64,000 bases of DNA from Georgenia muralis (lineage in GTDB: Bacteria > Actinomycetota > Actinomycetes > Actinomycetales > Actinomycetaceae), in assembly GCF_003814705.1 (NCBI RefSeq), contig NZ_RKRA01000001.1, forward strand, positions 1,488,001 through 1,552,000, read 5' to 3'. How positions within the stretch are numbered: the first letter of the stretch is position 1; each line of letters starts with the position of its first letter. Positions 16,901 to 27,865 of the stretch are shown here, one piece after another. Both the position numbers and the translations under genes were made by a program. The notes under the pieces were generated by a model, which was not told the DNA's origin, searched no databases, and saw only the letters and a program-made list of their open reading frames with translations.

Positions 16901-17451
16901 ACCGGTCCTGGCTGCGCGCCGCCGTCGCCTCCGACGCCGCCGCGTGGCAGGCCGAGCTCGGGCGCGCCGCCGACCCCACGGGGCTGTCCGTGGAGGAGAA
17001 CGTCCTGCGCTACCGGCCCGCCCCGCTGACGGTGCGGACCGTCCCCGGTGCCGCCGTCGTCGAGCTCGTGCGGGTTCTCCTCGCCGCCGAGCTGGCCGGA
17101 ACCCCGGTGCGGGTGAGCCTCGACCCCGCCACGAGCGCGGCCCTGAAGGACCTCGACGGCGCGGGGGAGGGGGCCAGGGCAGGCCTGCGGCGCCTCGCCG
17201 AGCACGTCGACCGCGCCGAGACCCCGGACGAGCTCGTGGCACGGGTGCGGCGCGACGGGCTGGAGCGGGTGCGCGTGATCGGCGGCGGACCCGAGGCGTC
17301 GGCGCTCGTCGACGCCCTGTGGACCCCGGACGTGACGGTCCTGCACGGGCCGGTCCTGGCCACCGGGCGACGCGAGCTCCTCGGGGTGCTGCGCGAGCAG
17401 GCCGTCTCCCGCACGCTCCACCGCTTCGGCCACCTCCCGGCGCACCGGTGA
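13990..17451 (+). CDS. putA: bifunctional proline dehydrogenase / L-glutamate gamma-semialdehyde dehydrogenase
   Basis: A 1153-residue PutA-type enzyme that oxidises proline to pyrroline-5-carboxylate with FAD and then the semialdehyde to glutamate with NAD. The N-terminal half (about 1-460) is the PRODH barrel, with VSIKVSSL, LVKGANLSMEQVEAELHGW and VASHNLYDVALAH segments. The C-terminal half (about 500-1000) is the aldehyde dehydrogenase, with TPPWNFPVAIPTGG, catalytic Glu714 (LGETSGKN) and nucleophile Cys748 (GHAGQKCSAASL). A tail of about 150 residues resembles the C-terminal flap domain. No N-terminal ribbon-helix-helix is present, so it is not a self-repressing PutA. The ATG has GGAGGA upstream. 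A GntR gene follows after 34 bp and may control it. Confidence 0.93.
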   Translation: MTARTAPTVPADVSALVEDAVALADRWLAATEAGQSAAERATSEQLAGLVGDAEGLDLAVRFVDRVARPEDARVAAKELSTISSAAAAGFLSTTDRALLGVGARVARLAPGVVVPLARRRLRQLVGHLVVDAHDPALAEHLARARSEDFRLNINLLGEAVLGEGEAAGRAERTRALLGREDVDYVSIKVSSLVSQISTWDTEGTVARVIERLRPIYRAAVARSPHAFVNMDMEEYRDLDLTIEVFTALLSEAEFHDLEAGIVLQAYLPDSAAALERLVEFARGRVAAGRAPIKIRLVKGANLSMEQVEAELHGWAQAPYTSKAEVDANYLRLVERVLRPDLAGVVRVGVASHNLYDVALAHLLAQTRGVSAALDVEMLQGMAPSQARAVRDTVGTVILYTPVVAPEDFDVAVSYLIRRLEENAQSQNFLHGLFAGEPGAMADQERRFRDSVGDLAAGPTEPRRTAHRPPAGPRFTNTTDSDPALPETRAWAADAVATTPPALTSRMLGSAAEVDDVVATGRDAQPVWAARPGRERAAVLRRAADELEARRGALVTVMAAEGGKTVAEADPEVSEAIDFARYYADRAEELDGRGLLTDGAVFTPPVLTLVTPPWNFPVAIPTGGVLAALAAGSAVVIKPAHPVPGCTETAMAALHAAGVPGDVLQVVRTDEREVGRALVSHEGVDTVILTGAAETAEMFASWRTGRPGGPRVLGETSGKNSLVITPAADYDLAVADLVRSAFGHAGQKCSAASLVILVGSAGRSERLHRQLVDAVTSLRVGWPTDLGTTMGPVIEPPTGKLHRAQTTLDAGESWLVEPRSLDDTGRLWSPGLKDGVAAGSFFHQTECFGPVLGIMRVETLAEAVELQNATAYGLTGGLHSLDETEIEYWLDHVEVGNAYVNRHITGAIVQRQPFGGWKASAMGPGAKAGGPNYVAELGTWAPDGVPTRQAEPPAHVRRALSDYTGLVISQADRSWLRAAVASDAAAWQAELGRAADPTGLSVEENVLRYRPAPLTVRTVPGAAVVELVRVLLAAELAGTPVRVSLDPATSAALKDLDGAGEGARAGLRRLAEHVDRAETPDELVARVRRDGLERVRVIGGGPEASALVDALWTPDVTVLHGPVLATGRRELLGVLREQAVSRTLHRFGHLPAHR

Positions 17452-17485
17452 GCCGGCCGGTGCGTGCAGCGGTGCGGGAGCCACG

Positions 17486-18145
17486 GTGCTGAACCGCTCC
17501 AGCCTCAAGGACCAGGCGCTCGAGGTCATCCGCCAGGACCTCGTCTCCGGGGAGATCAGGCCCGGCGAGATCCACTCCGCCGCGTCGATGGCCGCGCGCC
17601 TGGGCACCTCGTCCGGCCCGGTGCGCGAGGCCATGCTCACCCTCGTCGAGCAGGGCATCATGGAGGTCGTCCCCAACCGGGGCTTCCGGGTGACCGACCT
17701 CTCGGACCACGACCTCGACGAGGTCCACGAGCTCCGCATGATGCTCGAGGTGCCGGCCATGGGCCGTCTCGCCGAGCTCGGGCTGGGCGCCCACGCCGGC
17801 GCCGTCCGCACGGCGGCCCGGCGCTGCGAGGAGGCCGCGCGCCGCCAGGACCTCAGCGAGTTCCTCGTCACCGACCGCGAGTTCCACCTCGGGCTGCTGG
17901 AGCTCCTCGGCAACGGGCGGCTCGTGAAGTTCGTCGGTCAGCTGCGCGACCAGACCCGCCTCTACGGCCTGCAGGTGCTCGCCCGCGAGGGCCGGCTCCA
18001 GGAGTCGGCCGCGGAGCACGTCGAGCTCCTCGCGGCCATCGACGACGGCGACGCCGACCGGACCGCCCTGGTCATGGCCCGTCACCTCGCCCACGCCCGC
18101 AGCGACTGGGGGCCCGGGCCGGCGACGGCGCTCGCCCCGTCCTGA
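17486..18145 (+). CDS. GntR/FCD-family transcriptional regulator
   Basis: A 219-residue regulator with an N-terminal winged helix (residues 8-70; AARLGTSSGPVREAMLTLVEQG as recognition region) and a helical FCD ligand domain. The FCD domain shows the metal-binding pattern: Asp near residue 132 in TDREFHLGLLELLGN, and His residues in AEHVELLAAI and ARHLAHA. The GTG at 17486 follows a GGGAG site 34 bp after putA, so it is probably cotranscribed with it. Control of proline use is the obvious guess from position, but the ligand cannot be read from sequence. Confidence 0.85.
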   Translation: MLNRSSLKDQALEVIRQDLVSGEIRPGEIHSAASMAARLGTSSGPVREAMLTLVEQGIMEVVPNRGFRVTDLSDHDLDEVHELRMMLEVPAMGRLAELGLGAHAGAVRTAARRCEEAARRQDLSEFLVTDREFHLGLLELLGNGRLVKFVGQLRDQTRLYGLQVLAREGRLQESAAEHVELLAAIDDGDADRTALVMARHLAHARSDWGPGPATALAPS

Positions 18146-18248
18146 CGTGGTGGCCCGAGCCTCCGGCAGCGACGGACCGAGGGTGGAAGCGCTGCCGCTA
18201 GCCTTGACGGGCGGCCCTGATCGGTCCGCCGGGTAGGTCGGGGGTGGC

Positions 18249-18959
18249 ATGAGCGGTGCGGAGTTCGCGATCGTCGCGGTGACGATCACCCTCGCCGCCG
18301 GCCTCCAGTCGTCCATCGGGTTCGGCCTCGGCCTGTTCGCCGCACCCGTCATCGCGCTCGTCGACCCCACGCTCCTGCCCGGCGCCGTCGTCATCCTCGG
18401 CACGTCGGTCGCGCTCATGGTGGCCGTCCGCGAGCGCGCCAGCATCGACTTCCGCGGCGCCGGGTGGGCGATGGTCGGACGTGTGCCGGGGACCGCCGTC
18501 GGCGCCGCCCTCGTCGCCACCCTGCCCACACGCGGGCTCAGCCTGGCCCTCGCCGCCTCGGTGCTCGCCGGTGTGGGCCTGAGCATCGCCGGGTGGCGGC
18601 CGGAGCCCCGGCGACGAGCGGTCGTCGCCGCGGGGCTCGCCTCCGGCGTCATGGGGACGGCGACGGCGATCGGCGGCCCACCCATGGCGCTGGTCTGGCA
18701 GGGCTCGTCGGGCCCGCGCATGCGCGGGACGATGAGCGCCTACTTCATCGCCGGCTCCGTGTTCTCGCTGGTGGCGCTCCTCGCGGTCGGCGCGCTCGAG
18801 GCCCGGACGGTGACGATCGCCGTGGCGCTCCTGCCCGCCCTCGTCCTCGGCTTCGTCCTGTCGCGGCTCGTGCGCCCCTGGCTCGACGCGAACCGGCTGC
18901 GCACCGCGGCGCTGGCCGTCTCGGCGGCGGGTGCGGTGCTCGTCGTCGTCGCGGGCTGA
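18249..18959 (+). CDS. TauE/SafE family membrane transporter
   Basis: A 236-residue membrane protein with about seven or eight helices. Family hallmarks of TauE/SafE (PF01925) are the first helix containing LQSSIGFGLGLFAAPVIAL and the second-half GVMGTATAIGGPPMALV. Members are proposed exporters of sulfite or organosulfonates or importers of sulfur and other anions; the substrate here is unknown. A candidate -10 (TAGCCT at 18199) lies about 50 bp before the ATG, and GGGGGTGG provides the ribosome site. No sulfur-metabolism gene is adjacent. Confidence 0.8.
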   Translation: MSGAEFAIVAVTITLAAGLQSSIGFGLGLFAAPVIALVDPTLLPGAVVILGTSVALMVAVRERASIDFRGAGWAMVGRVPGTAVGAALVATLPTRGLSLALAASVLAGVGLSIAGWRPEPRRRAVVAAGLASGVMGTATAIGGPPMALVWQGSSGPRMRGTMSAYFIAGSVFSLVALLAVGALEARTVTIAVALLPALVLGFVLSRLVRPWLDANRLRTAALAVSAAGAVLVVVAG

Positions 18960-19135
18960 GTCGGGCCCAGCCCGCTCCCTCCCCGTCGTCGTCCCGGTCG
19001 GCGGGGCCCCGGAGGCTGGGGCCCCCGGAGCGCACCATTCCCACCAGCGCCGGGCAGGAGTAACTTCCACGACACGTGTCTCGTAGACGAGGCCGCGGCG
19101 GGGCGACGGCGTCGCCCACGAGAAAGGTCACCTCC

Positions 19136-22100
19136 ATGGAACCTCGCGCACTTCGCCGGTGGGGGGTGGCGGCGCTCGCCGTGCCGACCCTCGCCCTGAC
19201 CCTCGCCGTCGCCCCTGCCGGGGCGGCCCCCTCGCCCACCGCGCCCGACGCGTTCAGTGCCGAGGCGCTCGAGCCGGACGGCACCGTCACCGGAGGGAAG
19301 TCCGCGTCGGCGCGCCTCGCGCGCACCCCCGACGCCCTTCTGGAGCGTTCGGACGGCGACCCGGTCAACGTGGTCATCAAGCTCGACTACGACGCCGTCG
19401 CGAGCTACGCCGGCGGCGTCGACGACCTCGCCGCGACCAGCCCGCGGGTGACCGGGCGCAAGCTCACCGGCGCCACGCCGGCCGAGCGCGCCTACGGCCG
19501 TCACGTCGCCGAGCTCGAGAGCGACGTCGTCGCCGACCTCGCCGCCGCCGTGCCGACACTCGAGGTCGGGCAGTCCCTGCGCACCGTCTACGGCGGCGTC
19601 TCCGCCGTCATCCCCGCAGCCGCGGTCGAGGACGTCCTCGCCGTCGACGGCGTCGTGGCGGTCCAGCTCGACGAGCTGCGCCAGCCGCTCACCGACGCCA
19701 GCCCGGCGTTCATCAACGCCACACCCGTCTACGACGCTCTCGGCACCGCGGCCGACGCCGGCGCCGGGGTCATCTACGGCAACCTCGACAGCGGCGTCTG
19801 GCCCGAGCACCCCTCGTTCGCCGACCTCGGGAACCTCGAGGCCCCGCCCGGCGACCCGCGGGAGTGCGACTTCGGGGACAACCCGCTCACCGCCGAGACC
19901 GACGTGTTCGAGTGCCAGAACAAGCTCATCGGCGGCGCCGCCTTCCTCACCACCTACCTCAACAGCCCCGCCCGGGCGGCCGCCGAGCCGTTCCACACCG
20001 CGCGTGACTCCAACGGGCATGGCACCCACACCACCTCCACCACCGCCGGCAACGTGGTCGAGAACGCCGAGGTGTTCGGTGTCGACCGCGGCCCGGTCCA
20101 GGGCATCGCGCCCGGCGCCTGGGTCATGGAGTACAAGGTCTGCGGCGTCGACGGCTGCTTCGGCTCCGACTCGGCCGCAGCCGTCGGCCAGGCCGTCATG
20201 GACGGCGTCGACGTCATCAACTTCTCCATCTCCGGCGGCACCGACCCCTTCACCGACCCGGTGGAGCTGGCCTTCCTCGACGCCTACGGCGCCGGGGTGT
20301 TCGTCTCCACCTCCGCCGGCAACAGCGGCCCGGGTGCCTCGACGGCGAACCACCTCTCGCCGTGGGTGACCTCCGTGGCCGCCTCGACCCAGACCCGCGA
20401 GTTCGCGACCACGCTCGAGCTGACCGCTGAGGGTGAGACCTTCACGGTCGACGGCGCCTCCATCACTGCCGGCGCCGGCCCCCTGCCCGTGGTGATGTCC
20501 TCCGCGGAGCCGTACGGCGACGCGCTCTGCCAGGAGCCGGCCGCTCCCGGCACCTTCACGGGCGTCATCGTCGCCTGTGAGCGCGGCGTCAACGCCCGCG
20601 TCGACAAGGGTTACAACGTCCTCCAGGGCGGCGCCGCGGGGATGATCCTCTACAACCCCACGCTCCAGGACAACGAGACCGACTCCCACTGGCTGCCCAC
20701 GGTCCACCTCGCCGACGGCACCGACTTCGTCGCCTTCATGACGGCGCACGCCGGAGAGACGATCATGGGGTCCTTCGCGGCTGGCGAGGCACGCGACGGC
20801 CAGGGCGACGTCATGGCCGCCTTCTCCTCCCGCGGCCCCGCCGGGCTGACCATCAAGCCCGACCTCACCGCGCCCGGCGTGCAGATCCTCGCCGGCGACA
20901 CCCCGGTCATGGAGACCATCACCAGCGGCCCGGCGAACGAGTACTTCCAGGCCATCGCGGGGACGTCGATGTCCTCCCCGCACGTCGCAGGCGCCGGCGC
21001 GCTCCTCATGGCCGCACACCCGGACTGGACGCCCGGCCAGGTCCGCTCCGCCCTCATGACCACCGCCACCACCGGCGTCGTCAAGGAGGACCTCACCACC
21101 CCCGCCGACCCGTTCGACATGGGCTCGGGTCGCATCGACGTCGGCGCCGCGGCGGCCGCGGTCCTCACCCTGGACGAGACCGAGGAGCGGTTCTTCGACC
21201 TCGGTGGCAGTGAGCTCACCGCGATCGACCTCAACATCCCGTCGATCAACGCCCCCACGATGCCCGGGTCCGTCACGACGACGCGCACGGTCACCAACCA
21301 CACCTCGACCATCCAGAAGATCGACGTGACCACGACGGCGCCCGAGGGCACCTCGATCACCGTGACGCCGGCGAAGTTCAACGTCCTCCCCGGCGCGTCC
21401 CAGACCCTCACGGTGACCATCGCCGCTGCGGAGGCGACGGGCGAGCAGCAGTTCGGCAGCATCCTCCTCACCCCCAAGGGCCGCGGCGGAGCCCTGCACC
21501 TGCCGGTCGCGTTCGTGCCCACCCAGGGCGCGATCAGCCTCAGCCAGTCCTGCGACCCCGCGTCGATCGCCGTCGGCGGCCTCACCGAGTGCACCGTCGA
21601 GGCCGTCAACAACACCTTCGACGAGCAGGCGGTCGACCTGACGACGACGGTCAACCAGCCGCTCCTGCTCCGGGCCGCCGCGGGCGCCGTTCTCACCGGT
21701 CCGCGGAGCGCCACGGCGCAGGCGACCCTCGCGGGGGCTGCTCTCGGTGTGCCGGACGTCGCGCCGGGTGCATCGCCGGCAGGTGGGTACCTCGCGCTGT
21801 CCCTGTTCGGGATCGCGCCGACCGTCGTCGGCGACGAGGACATCGTGAACTTCAGCGTCCCGGCCTTCGAGTTCGCCGGGCAGACGTGGAACACGCTCGG
21901 CGTGGACTCCAACGGCTACCTCGTCGTCGGTGGCGGGACGAGCGAGGACAACAACTGCTGCAACCTCCCGGCCGGCCGCGACCCGGCCCCGCCGAACAAC
22001 GTGCTCGCCCCGTTCTGGACCGACCTCGACGGCACCGGGGCGCCCGGGATCTACGCGGGCACGCTCACGGACGGTGTGAACACCTGGCTCGTCATCGAGC

Positions 22101-22453
22101 ACCAGGTCAACGTCTGGGGCACCACGGACCTCCGGAGCTTCCAGACGTGGATCGGCGTGAACGGTGTCGAGGACATCTCGTTCACCTACGCCGCGCCTCA
22201 GCTTGACCCGGCCGGTCAGGACTTCCTCGTCGGTGCCGAGAACGCGCTCGGCCAGGGCGACATGGAGGCGGTCCTGCCCAGCGTCGACCTGCGGGTGACG
22301 TCCACCGACGCCACCCCGGGCGGGAGCCTCGTCTACACGGTCACGGCCGAGGGGCTGCGCGCCGGCGCCGGGCTCGTGACCACGTCGATGACCGCGGGCG
22401 GTGTCCCCGGGACCACCGTGGTCCGCACCCCGGTGGAGGTGACGCGCCGGTAA
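19136..22453 (+). CDS. secreted subtilisin-like (S8) serine protease with PA domain
   Basis: A 1105-residue secreted protease. Residues 1-32 are a Sec signal peptide (RALRRW, a hydrophobic core, cleavage near AGAAPS), followed by an inhibitor-I9-like propeptide. The catalytic triad is Asp218 (GNLDSGVWPEHP), His295 (NGHGTH) and Ser611 (AGTSMSSPHVAG). The long His-Ser distance is due to an inserted protease-associated (PA) domain around residues 450-545. A C-terminal Fn3-like subtilase domain (about 700-800) and a beta-rich region of about 270 residues follow. The ATG at 19136, preceded by GAAAGG, gives the signal peptide; earlier in-frame starts do not. A candidate -10 (TAACTT) is at 19061. 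There is no LPXTG motif, so it is probably released. Confidence 0.92.
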   Translation: MEPRALRRWGVAALAVPTLALTLAVAPAGAAPSPTAPDAFSAEALEPDGTVTGGKSASARLARTPDALLERSDGDPVNVVIKLDYDAVASYAGGVDDLAATSPRVTGRKLTGATPAERAYGRHVAELESDVVADLAAAVPTLEVGQSLRTVYGGVSAVIPAAAVEDVLAVDGVVAVQLDELRQPLTDASPAFINATPVYDALGTAADAGAGVIYGNLDSGVWPEHPSFADLGNLEAPPGDPRECDFGDNPLTAETDVFECQNKLIGGAAFLTTYLNSPARAAAEPFHTARDSNGHGTHTTSTTAGNVVENAEVFGVDRGPVQGIAPGAWVMEYKVCGVDGCFGSDSAAAVGQAVMDGVDVINFSISGGTDPFTDPVELAFLDAYGAGVFVSTSAGNSGPGASTANHLSPWVTSVAASTQTREFATTLELTAEGETFTVDGASITAGAGPLPVVMSSAEPYGDALCQEPAAPGTFTGVIVACERGVNARVDKGYNVLQGGAAGMILYNPTLQDNETDSHWLPTVHLADGTDFVAFMTAHAGETIMGSFAAGEARDGQGDVMAAFSSRGPAGLTIKPDLTAPGVQILAGDTPVMETITSGPANEYFQAIAGTSMSSPHVAGAGALLMAAHPDWTPGQVRSALMTTATTGVVKEDLTTPADPFDMGSGRIDVGAAAAAVLTLDETEERFFDLGGSELTAIDLNIPSINAPTMPGSVTTTRTVTNHTSTIQKIDVTTTAPEGTSITVTPAKFNVLPGASQTLTVTIAAAEATGEQQFGSILLTPKGRGGALHLPVAFVPTQGAISLSQSCDPASIAVGGLTECTVEAVNNTFDEQAVDLTTTVNQPLLLRAAAGAVLTGPRSATAQATLAGAALGVPDVAPGASPAGGYLALSLFGIAPTVVGDEDIVNFSVPAFEFAGQTWNTLGVDSNGYLVVGGGTSEDNNCCNLPAGRDPAPPNNVLAPFWTDLDGTGAPGIYAGTLTDGVNTWLVIEHQVNVWGTTDLRSFQTWIGVNGVEDISFTYAAPQLDPAGQDFLVGAENALGQGDMEAVLPSVDLRVTSTDATPGGSLVYTVTAEGLRAGAGLVTTSMTAGGVPGTTVVRTPVEVTRR

Positions 22454-22459
22454 GCGCTG

Positions 22460-22495
22460 CGCGGTGGGTGGCTGCTGGGGGCGCCACCCACCGCG
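22460..22495 (+). terminator. terminator hairpin after the subtilase gene
   Basis: A perfect 13-bp stem (CGCGGTGGGTGGC and its complement) with a 10-nt loop begins 7 bp after the stop codon. No T tract follows. Confidence 0.75.
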
Positions 22496-22541
22496 GGGCG
22501 CCACTGGCGCGTGCCACGTCGTTCGTCACCGAAGGACCACC

Positions 22542-23252
22542 ATGACCACCGAAGCGCGCCGCAACCCCGTCGGTCCCGAGAAGCGCCCGGACGGGACGCC
22601 CGCCTGCGAGACGGGCGACCTCATCATCATCCACAACCTCTTCCGCCGGCTCTACGCCGAGGCGCCGCAGCTCGTCCGCGCGGTGCCCGACGGCAGCGCC
22701 GAGCGGACCCGGGTGGTCGCCGACCACGTCGACGACCTCTCCCGCGCCCTCCACATCCACCACACCGGCGAGGACGAGGTCCTCTGGGACCGGCTCGAGC
22801 AGCGGGCCCCGGCGTGCGCGATGCACGTGGGGCAGATGCGCGAGCAGCACGCCCGGATCGCCGAGCTGCTGGACCGTCTCGACGGCGAGGTCGCCGCCTG
22901 GCGCGGTGGCGCGACCGCGGCGCACGGCGAGAGGGTCGCCGGGACCCTCGACGAGATCCGCGGCAGCCTCTTCAGCCACCTCGGCCAGGAGGAGGAGGAC
23001 ATCGCCCCGGTCGCGGCCGTCACCCTCACCCAGGCGGAGTGGGACCTCATGGGTGAGCACGGCATGGCCCGGATCCCCAAGGACAAGCTGCTCATGCAGC
23101 TCGGCGCCATCCTGGACGGCCTCGACCCGGAGGAGCGCAAGCACTTCCTCAAGAACGTGCCCGCACCCGCGCGGCTGCTGTGGGCGCTGCTCGGCAGGCG
23201 CAGGTACGCCCAGGCCAAGCGCGAGCTCTACGCCGACCTCACCCCCGCCTGA
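22542..23252 (+). CDS. hemerythrin-like (HHE) domain protein
   Basis: A 236-residue cytoplasmic protein with an N-terminal four-helix HHE domain (about residues 25-160). Candidate iron ligands are in IIIHNLFRRL, HIHHTGEDEVLWD, MREQHARI and LFSHLGQEEEDI. Such proteins bind a non-haem diiron centre and are linked to oxygen, NO or iron sensing. The C-terminal 70 residues (WDLMGEHGMARIPKDKL onward) are helical and common to actinobacterial members. The ATG at 22542 follows GAAGGACC. The downstream gene is convergent, so it is monocistronic. Confidence 0.85.
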   Translation: MTTEARRNPVGPEKRPDGTPACETGDLIIIHNLFRRLYAEAPQLVRAVPDGSAERTRVVADHVDDLSRALHIHHTGEDEVLWDRLEQRAPACAMHVGQMREQHARIAELLDRLDGEVAAWRGGATAAHGERVAGTLDEIRGSLFSHLGQEEEDIAPVAAVTLTQAEWDLMGEHGMARIPKDKLLMQLGAILDGLDPEERKHFLKNVPAPARLLWALLGRRRYAQAKRELYADLTPA

Positions 23253-23295
23253 CGGGCGTCCAACCCGGTCCGGCCTCAGCAGGGCGGGCCGTTGT

Positions 23296-23313
23296 GTCCG
23301 TGCACGCACGGAC
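23296..23313. terminator. small hairpin between convergent hemerythrin and metH genes
   Basis: GTCCGTG and CACGGAC arms (7 bp) with a 4-nt loop lie midway in the 84-bp convergent gap. It may serve both strands; the stem is short. Confidence 0.4.
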
Positions 23314-23336
23314 CCGCGGCGAGCGTCGTCCGGCGC

Positions 23337-27023
<3,687 letters not shown>

Positions 27024-27063
27024 GGGTCTCACCTCCGTCCGGGCCGACACGGTGCCGATCCGT

Positions 27064-27076
27064 CTACCCAGGGTAG
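27064..27076. promoter_or_regulatory. inverted repeat in the metH upstream region
   Basis: CTACCC-A-GGGTAG is a perfect 6-bp inverted repeat 41 bp upstream of metH. On the minus strand it includes TACCCT, a possible metH -10 element, so the palindrome could be an operator over that promoter. No consensus -35 is seen. Confidence 0.35.
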
Positions 27077-27225
27077 GTCGGCGTCCGGATGGTGGAGAGG
27101 TGGTCCCGCCAGGTGGGCGCGGACCCGAGCTCGCCGGTCCTTCGCGGTCAGGAAGGGGAACGCGCTCGCGAAGGCGCGCTGCCCCCATATGCTTCGCGGG
27201 ACGAGGACCGTTCCGGAGGACCGAT

Positions 27226-27711
27226 TTGAGTGACAACCGACATTCCTCAGCCCACCCGGAGCGGTCGCCGTGGCACGGAGCCGCCGGGCCCCACAGCGGG
27301 CAGGCGCGCGCGCCCGTCCCGGCGAACCGGTACGTGCAGCTAGCCCCGACCGGGACGGTCCGCGGGACCGGGACTGTGATCGTCCTGATGATCCTCACGC
27401 TGGGCCTGTACCGCCTCTACTGGTACTACTCGGTCCACGACGAGATGCGACGCCACACCGGTACCGGTATCGGCGGCGGTGCCGCAGTTCTCATCGCCCT
27501 CTTCGCGGGCGTCGTCTCCCCGTTCCTGGTCGCGCACACGGTCGGTCGGCTCTACGAGTCGCGATCGTGGAGACCGCCCGTCTCGGCACTCACCGGCTTG
27601 TGGGTCGTGCCCGGCGCCGCTCTTGTGATCGGTCCTCTGATCTGGTTCGTCCGCACCAACGGCGCCCTCAACGACTTCTGGCGCGGCGCGCGGCTCGCCT
27701 GGTCGAGGTAG
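27226..27711 (+). CDS. DUF4234 membrane protein
   Basis: A 161-residue protein with a hydrophilic N-terminus of about 35 residues and a DUF4234 domain: a first helix ([24 protein letters not shown], typical of the family), then two more membrane helices and a terminal ALNDFWRG motif. Function is unknown. I start at TTG 27226 because CCGGAGGACC lies 7 bp upstream and TATGCT, a good -10, lies at 27188; no ATG or GTG in frame fits the domain better. Confidence 0.7.
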   Translation: MSDNRHSSAHPERSPWHGAAGPHSGQARAPVPANRYVQLAPTGTVRGTGTVIVLMILTLGLYRLYWYYSVHDEMRRHTGTGIGGGAAVLIALFAGVVSPFLVAHTVGRLYESRSWRPPVSALTGLWVVPGAALVIGPLIWFVRTNGALNDFWRGARLAWSR

Positions 27712-27865
27712 TCAGAGTCACCGGTTGAGCCGACGGATGTGGTCGCCGCGTCCGTGGGTTGTGCGCCGTCCTGGGATGACAGGGACGTGGACGCCCGCTC
27801 GAGGAATGGCGACGGGGCTTTACCGGCGCTTTGGTCATCTGCCCCCTTTTCGGAGGGCTGGCAAG

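Noticed and set aside
13954-17913. Very long open frame (1319 codons) antisense to putA
   Set aside because: Its product is low-complexity Gly/Asp/His/Val-rich with no domain. putA on the plus strand has full family motifs. Long antisense frames are an expected by-product of high third-position GC.
18740-22504. 1254-codon minus-strand frame opposite the subtilase
   Set aside because: Same artefact: compositionally biased, no motif, and fully covered by a well-supported plus-strand gene.
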